Assembly (NCBI GenBank): GCA_016291725.1
Contig: JAEEYJ010000025.1
Coordinates: forward strand, 1-8,488
Length of the DNA stretch: 8,488 bases
DNA from: Solobacterium sp.
GTDB lineage: Bacteria; Bacillota_I; Bacilli_A; Erysipelotrichales; Erysipelotrichaceae
Reading direction: 5' to 3'
Shown here: one piece after another, positions 6,272 through 8,488 of the stretch
How the letters are laid out: each line of letters starts with the position of its first letter
Position numbering within the stretch: position 1 is the first letter of the stretch
Program-made: the position numbers and the translations under genes
The notes under the pieces: generated by a model
What the model was told of the DNA's origin: nothing
The model's database searches: none
Seen by the model: only the letters and a program-made list of their open reading frames with translations

Positions 6272-6294
6272 AGAACTGTTCACGGAGAACAGGG

Positions 6295-6747
6295 ATGAAA
6301 GTACTGCATGTAGCGGCCGCAGTGATCATGGACGGCGATAACGTATTTGCGGCACAGCGCGCCAACGGTGCGTTTGCCGGGGGATGGGAGTTCCCGGGCG
6401 GGAAGTGTGAAGCAGGGGAAACCCTGGCAGACACGCTCGTGCGCGAACTCCGGGAGGAGATGTCCCTGGACATTGCCGTCACAGGGGAAGCGGTGCGGGT
6501 GGAATGCCCTTATCCGGACTTCCGGCTGGTCATGGACTGCTGTCCCGCGCGCATCGTTTCCGGTGTGCCCGTGCTTCGTGAGCATTCTGCTTTCCGGTGG
6601 GTGAGCTGGCAGGACGCAGACCATGTGGACTGGCTGCCGGCGGACCGGATGGCAGTGGAGATCCTGAGGGATCGGTTCATTGGGAGACACGAAAATGCCG
6701 AAACGGAATTACATGAAGATGAAGAGCATACATATCCGCAAGGATGA
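6295..6747 (+). CDS. MutT-like Nudix hydrolase ((deoxy)nucleoside triphosphate pyrophosphohydrolase)
   Basis: This 150-residue protein has a Nudix box from G36 to L58: GKCEAGE then TLADTLV then REL-R-EE, which binds the divalent metal and hydrolyses a nucleoside diphosphate-X bond. WEFPGGK (31-37) just before it is typical of the MutT/NudG group, which cleanses oxidised or non-canonical (d)NTPs. The conserved glycine near the end of the box is Ser57, a substitution tolerated in this subgroup. The substrate (8-oxo-dGTP, CTP derivatives or other) cannot be told from sequence. The start is ATG 6295 with GGAG (6284-6287) seven bases upstream. The core family ends near residue 128; the last ~20 residues are an extension that overlaps the next gene and has atypical codon use (5 of 20 G/C-ending codons against 21 of 25 in the 25 codons at 6601-6675). 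It is the first gene of the four-gene run. Confidence 0.85.
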   Translation: MKVLHVAAAVIMDGDNVFAAQRANGAFAGGWEFPGGKCEAGETLADTLVRELREEMSLDIAVTGEAVRVECPYPDFRLVMDCCPARIVSGVPVLREHSAFRWVSWQDADHVDWLPADRMAVEILRDRFIGRHENAETELHEDEEHTYPQG

Positions 6748-6934
6748 GTCCGTGATGGAAGCGATTGAGGCCGTCATGCCGAAGCCGTACTGGATCCATC
6801 ATACCCGGGAGGATGCCCGTTCGGTTAAGGGATTCATCTATCTGCCGGAATGTGAGTGCTCGGTATGCGGCTATACTTCAAGCATGGAGAAGCCTGTCTG
6901 TCCGCACTGCGGTGCGAAGATGGAGGGGCGGTAA
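6695..6934 (+). CDS. small zinc-ribbon protein of unknown function
   Basis: This is a 79-residue basic-then-acidic protein ending in a two-knuckle zinc ribbon, CSVCGY-(8 residues)-CPHCGAKMEGR, with CxxC pairs at residues 60/63 and 73/76. The middle contains PKPYWIHHTREDARSVKGF, the 'W....' lead-in often seen before such ribbons in small Firmicutes and phage proteins. A structural zinc is likely; nucleic-acid or protein binding is possible but unproven. ATG 6695 is chosen for the GGGAGA at 6682-6687 with about eight bases spacing and because codon bias already favours this frame from there (13 of 18 codons G/C-ending). An ATG at 6755 with AAGGA at 6740-6744 would give a 59-residue product without overlap. 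The gene overlaps the Nudix 3' end by 53 bases and ends one base before the kinase-like gene. Confidence 0.7.
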   Translation: MPKRNYMKMKSIHIRKDESVMEAIEAVMPKPYWIHHTREDARSVKGFIYLPECECSVCGYTSSMEKPVCPHCGAKMEGR

Positions 6935-6935
6935 T

Positions 6936-7508
6936 ATGGTCCTGCGCAAGGCTTTGACCGAAGAGAATCTGCGGGTTCTGGTGAGGGAGCTGGACCGTAT
7001 GCCGTCCTTCATCATTGCCGTGGACGGCCGGTGTGCGTCGGGAAAGACAACGCTGGCTGCCCGGCTCAGTGCCCAGATGGATGCGCAGGTCCTGCACATG
7101 GATGATTTCTTCCTGCGGCCGGAACAGCGGACGCCTGAGCGCTATGCGGAACCCGGCGGCAATGTGGACCGGGAACGGGTGTACGAAGTCCTGAAGCGGG
7201 TGAAAAGCGGCGATGCAGGCGCTTTCCAGCGCTTTGACTGCGATGCGATGGAACTGGCGGACGAGAAGGAGATCCGTTCGCCGAGGGTAATCGTTGAAGG
7301 TGCGTATTCAATGCATCCGGTGCTGCGGGAGTTCTATGATCTGAGTGTGTTCCTGAGCATTCCCTATGAAAAGCAGCTGGAACGGCTGGAACGCAGGAAC
7401 CCGGACCGCCTGCAGATGTTCATTGACAGGTGGATCCCCCTGGAGGAGACCTATTTCAGGGAATTGAAGGTGGAGGAAGCCTGTACCTATAGTTTTGCGA
7501 CAGAGTGA
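6936..7508 (+). CDS. uridine-kinase-like P-loop NTPase
   Basis: This 190-residue cytoplasmic protein has a Walker A loop GRCASGKTT (31-39) preceded by a strand (FIIAVD), then HMDDFFL (54-60), which in uridine kinase and phosphoribulokinase relatives carries the catalytic or Mg-binding aspartates. VDRERVYEVL (77-86), IVEGAYSMHP (119-128) and an Arg-rich lid segment QLERLERRNPDR (147-158) follow. The layout matches the compact 'uridine kinase family' proteins rather than full Udk, so nucleoside phosphorylation is plausible but the true acceptor is unknown. The start is ATG 6936 with GGAGGGG (6922-6928) seven bases upstream; the frame is open further upstream but inside the zinc-ribbon gene. The neighbours (Nudix hydrolase upstream, reductase downstream) fit a nucleotide or cofactor housekeeping theme without proving it. 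Confidence 0.82.
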   Translation: MVLRKALTEENLRVLVRELDRMPSFIIAVDGRCASGKTTLAARLSAQMDAQVLHMDDFFLRPEQRTPERYAEPGGNVDRERVYEVLKRVKSGDAGAFQRFDCDAMELADEKEIRSPRVIVEGAYSMHPVLREFYDLSVFLSIPYEKQLERLERRNPDRLQMFIDRWIPLEETYFRELKVEEACTYSFATE

Positions 7509-7520
7509 AGGAGAACGGAG

Positions 7521-8488
7521 ATGGCAATCACAGAAACATTTGCAAAGGAGATGCCGAAGCTCGGATTCGGACTCATGCGTCTTCCCCGTCTGGGGGACGG
7601 AACGATCGATGTGGAACAGTGCAGCACAATGACGGACATGTTCTTCGAGGCAGGCATGCGGTATTTCGATACTGCCTATGTCTACGAAGGATCGGAGATT
7701 GCTGCGAAGCAGTTCCTGGTGGACCGCTATCCAAGGGACAGCTACTATCTCGCCACAAAGCTGAATGCCGGCATGCCGGGTCTGGATGAAGAGAAAGCGA
7801 AGGCCGAGCTGGCGGAGAGCCTGGAGCGTACCGGAGCCGGCTATTTCGACTTCTTCCTGCTGCATGCGCTCTCCCGAAACAACAAGGAAAAGTATGACAG
7901 CTGGGGCATCTGGGACTTTGCGAAGAAAGCAAAGGAAGAGGGGAAGATCAAGCATTACGGTTTCTCCTTCCATGATGATCCGGAACTGCTGGAGCAGCTT
8001 CTGGCGGAGCACCCGGATGTGGAGTTCGTCCAGCTGCAGATCAACTACGCGGACTGGAACAGTCCCTCCGTCCATTCGAAGGAAATCTATGAGATCTGCG
8101 TGAAGCACAACAAGCCGGTCGTGATCATGGAGCCGGTGAAGGGCGGCACACTGGCGAATCCGCCGCAGGCTGTCGTCGATGAGTTCAAGGCTGCGGATCC
8201 GGACGCTTCCGTAGCTTCGTGGGCGATCCGCTACTGCGCAAGCCTGCCGGGTGTTATGGTTGTCCTCTCCGGCATGTCGAACATTGCCCAGATGGAAGAC
8301 AATCTGTCCTTCATGAAGGATTTCAAACCGCTTGATGAAGCAGAGCAGGAAGTAATCCGCCGGGCGCAGGATGCTTTGGCTGCGATCCCGCAGATTCCCT
8401 GCACAGCATGCAAGTACTGCATTGCCGGCTGTCCGATGAAGATCAACATTCCGGACATCTTCGCGGCTTCCAACCGGGTAACGGTCTA
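7521..8488 (+). CDS. aldo/keto reductase with C-terminal 4Fe-4S motif (3' end outside window)
   Basis: The frame is open from ATG 7521 to the right edge, giving 322 residues of a protein usually about 370-390 long. It is an NAD(P)H-dependent aldo/keto reductase of the COG1453 'predicted oxidoreductase' group. LGFGLMRLPRL (14-24) is the N-terminal strand, and the catalytic tetrad is visible as D50 (RYFDTAY), Y55, K80 (LATKLN) and H115 (DFFLLHAL). QINYADWN (173-180) and VVIMEPVKGGTLA (200-212) complete the TIM-barrel landmarks. After the barrel comes CTACKYCIAGCP (294-305), a CxxCxxCxxxCP ferredoxin-like motif for one 4Fe-4S cluster, suggesting electron transfer in an anaerobe. The natural carbonyl substrate is unknown. 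AAGGAG lies seven bases before the start, and the gap to the kinase-like gene is 12 bases, so it belongs to the same operon. The stop and any terminator are beyond the window. Confidence 0.88.
   Translation, partial: MAITETFAKEMPKLGFGLMRLPRLGDGTIDVEQCSTMTDMFFEAGMRYFDTAYVYEGSEIAAKQFLVDRYPRDSYYLATKLNAGMPGLDEEKAKAELAESLERTGAGYFDFFLLHALSRNNKEKYDSWGIWDFAKKAKEEGKIKHYGFSFHDDPELLEQLLAEHPDVEFVQLQINYADWNSPSVHSKEIYEICVKHNKPVVIMEPVKGGTLANPPQAVVDEFKAADPDASVASWAIRYCASLPGVMVVLSGMSNIAQMEDNLSFMKDFKPLDEAEQEVIRRAQDALAAIPQIPCTACKYCIAGCPMKINIPDIFAASNRVTV

Noticed and set aside
6276..6292. Possible LexA/SOS box upstream of the Nudix gene
   Set aside because: The Gram-positive LexA site is GAAC-n4-GTTC; here the half-sites are in the opposite order (GTTC-n5-GAAC), so it does not match.
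6765..6935. N-terminal extension of the kinase-like protein in the same open frame
   Set aside because: The bases are coding in the zinc-ribbon frame with its CxxC pairs; ATG 6936 has a strong SD and gives the normal family length.
7308..8108. 266-codon minus-strand frame opposite the kinase-like and reductase genes
   Set aside because: Spans the junction of two well-supported plus-strand genes and has no recognisable motif.

Overview
This window looks like ordinary chromosomal DNA from a fairly GC-rich low-GC-type Gram-positive (Bacillota/Firmicutes), probably a gut-type anaerobe of the clostridial or erysipelotrichial kind. The evidence is the family mix: DegV, DUF5688, an NptA-type Na/Pi cotransporter with a PhoU-like tail, a COG2509-type FAD oxidoreductase and an aldo/keto reductase with a 4Fe-4S tail. 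Strong AGGAG-type Shine-Dalgarno (SD) sites and strongly G/C-biased third codon positions agree. The exact taxon cannot be read from the sequence. I saw no insertion sequence, phage structural gene, CRISPR array, tRNA or rRNA. No stretch longer than about 130 bases lacks a gene.

Layout. (1) 2-433: 3' half of a DegV-family fatty-acid-binding gene, running in from the left edge. (2) 434-560: a control region with two hairpins, a near-perfect palindrome and a promoter. (3) 561-2378: Na+/phosphate cotransporter fused to a PhoU-like domain, ending inside a terminator hairpin. (4) 2421-2912: a 163-residue protein of unknown function with a possible Sm-like N-terminus. (5) A bidirectional terminator at 2898-2924 separates it from a convergent minus-strand pair: a tyrosine phosphatase (5246 down to 4473) translationally coupled by an ATGA overlap to an FAD-dependent oxidoreductase (4476 down to 2923). 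(6) 5247-5354: a divergent promoter region. (7) 5355-6236: a DUF5688 protein. (8) 6242-8488: a tight run of four genes: a MutT-like Nudix hydrolase, a small zinc-ribbon protein, a uridine-kinase-like P-loop protein and an iron-sulfur aldo/keto reductase cut by the right edge.

How the genes relate. The last four genes are almost certainly one operon: a 53-nt overlap, then gaps of 1 and 12 nt, each with a good SD. Their common theme may be nucleotide or redox housekeeping, but nothing in the sequence fixes a shared pathway. The phosphatase/oxidoreductase pair is a second operon. The transporter and the unknown protein each appear to be separately terminated. Candidate promoters repeatedly sit very close to start codons, giving predicted leaders of roughly 12-27 nt, and two terminators carry the stop codon inside their loop, so the region is compact.

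I found no clearly new multi-gene system. The most interesting points are the overprinted 3' end of the Nudix gene, where codon bias follows the downstream frame; the 478-520 element, which reads both as a metalloregulator-like palindrome and as a terminator; and the unassigned 163-residue protein.
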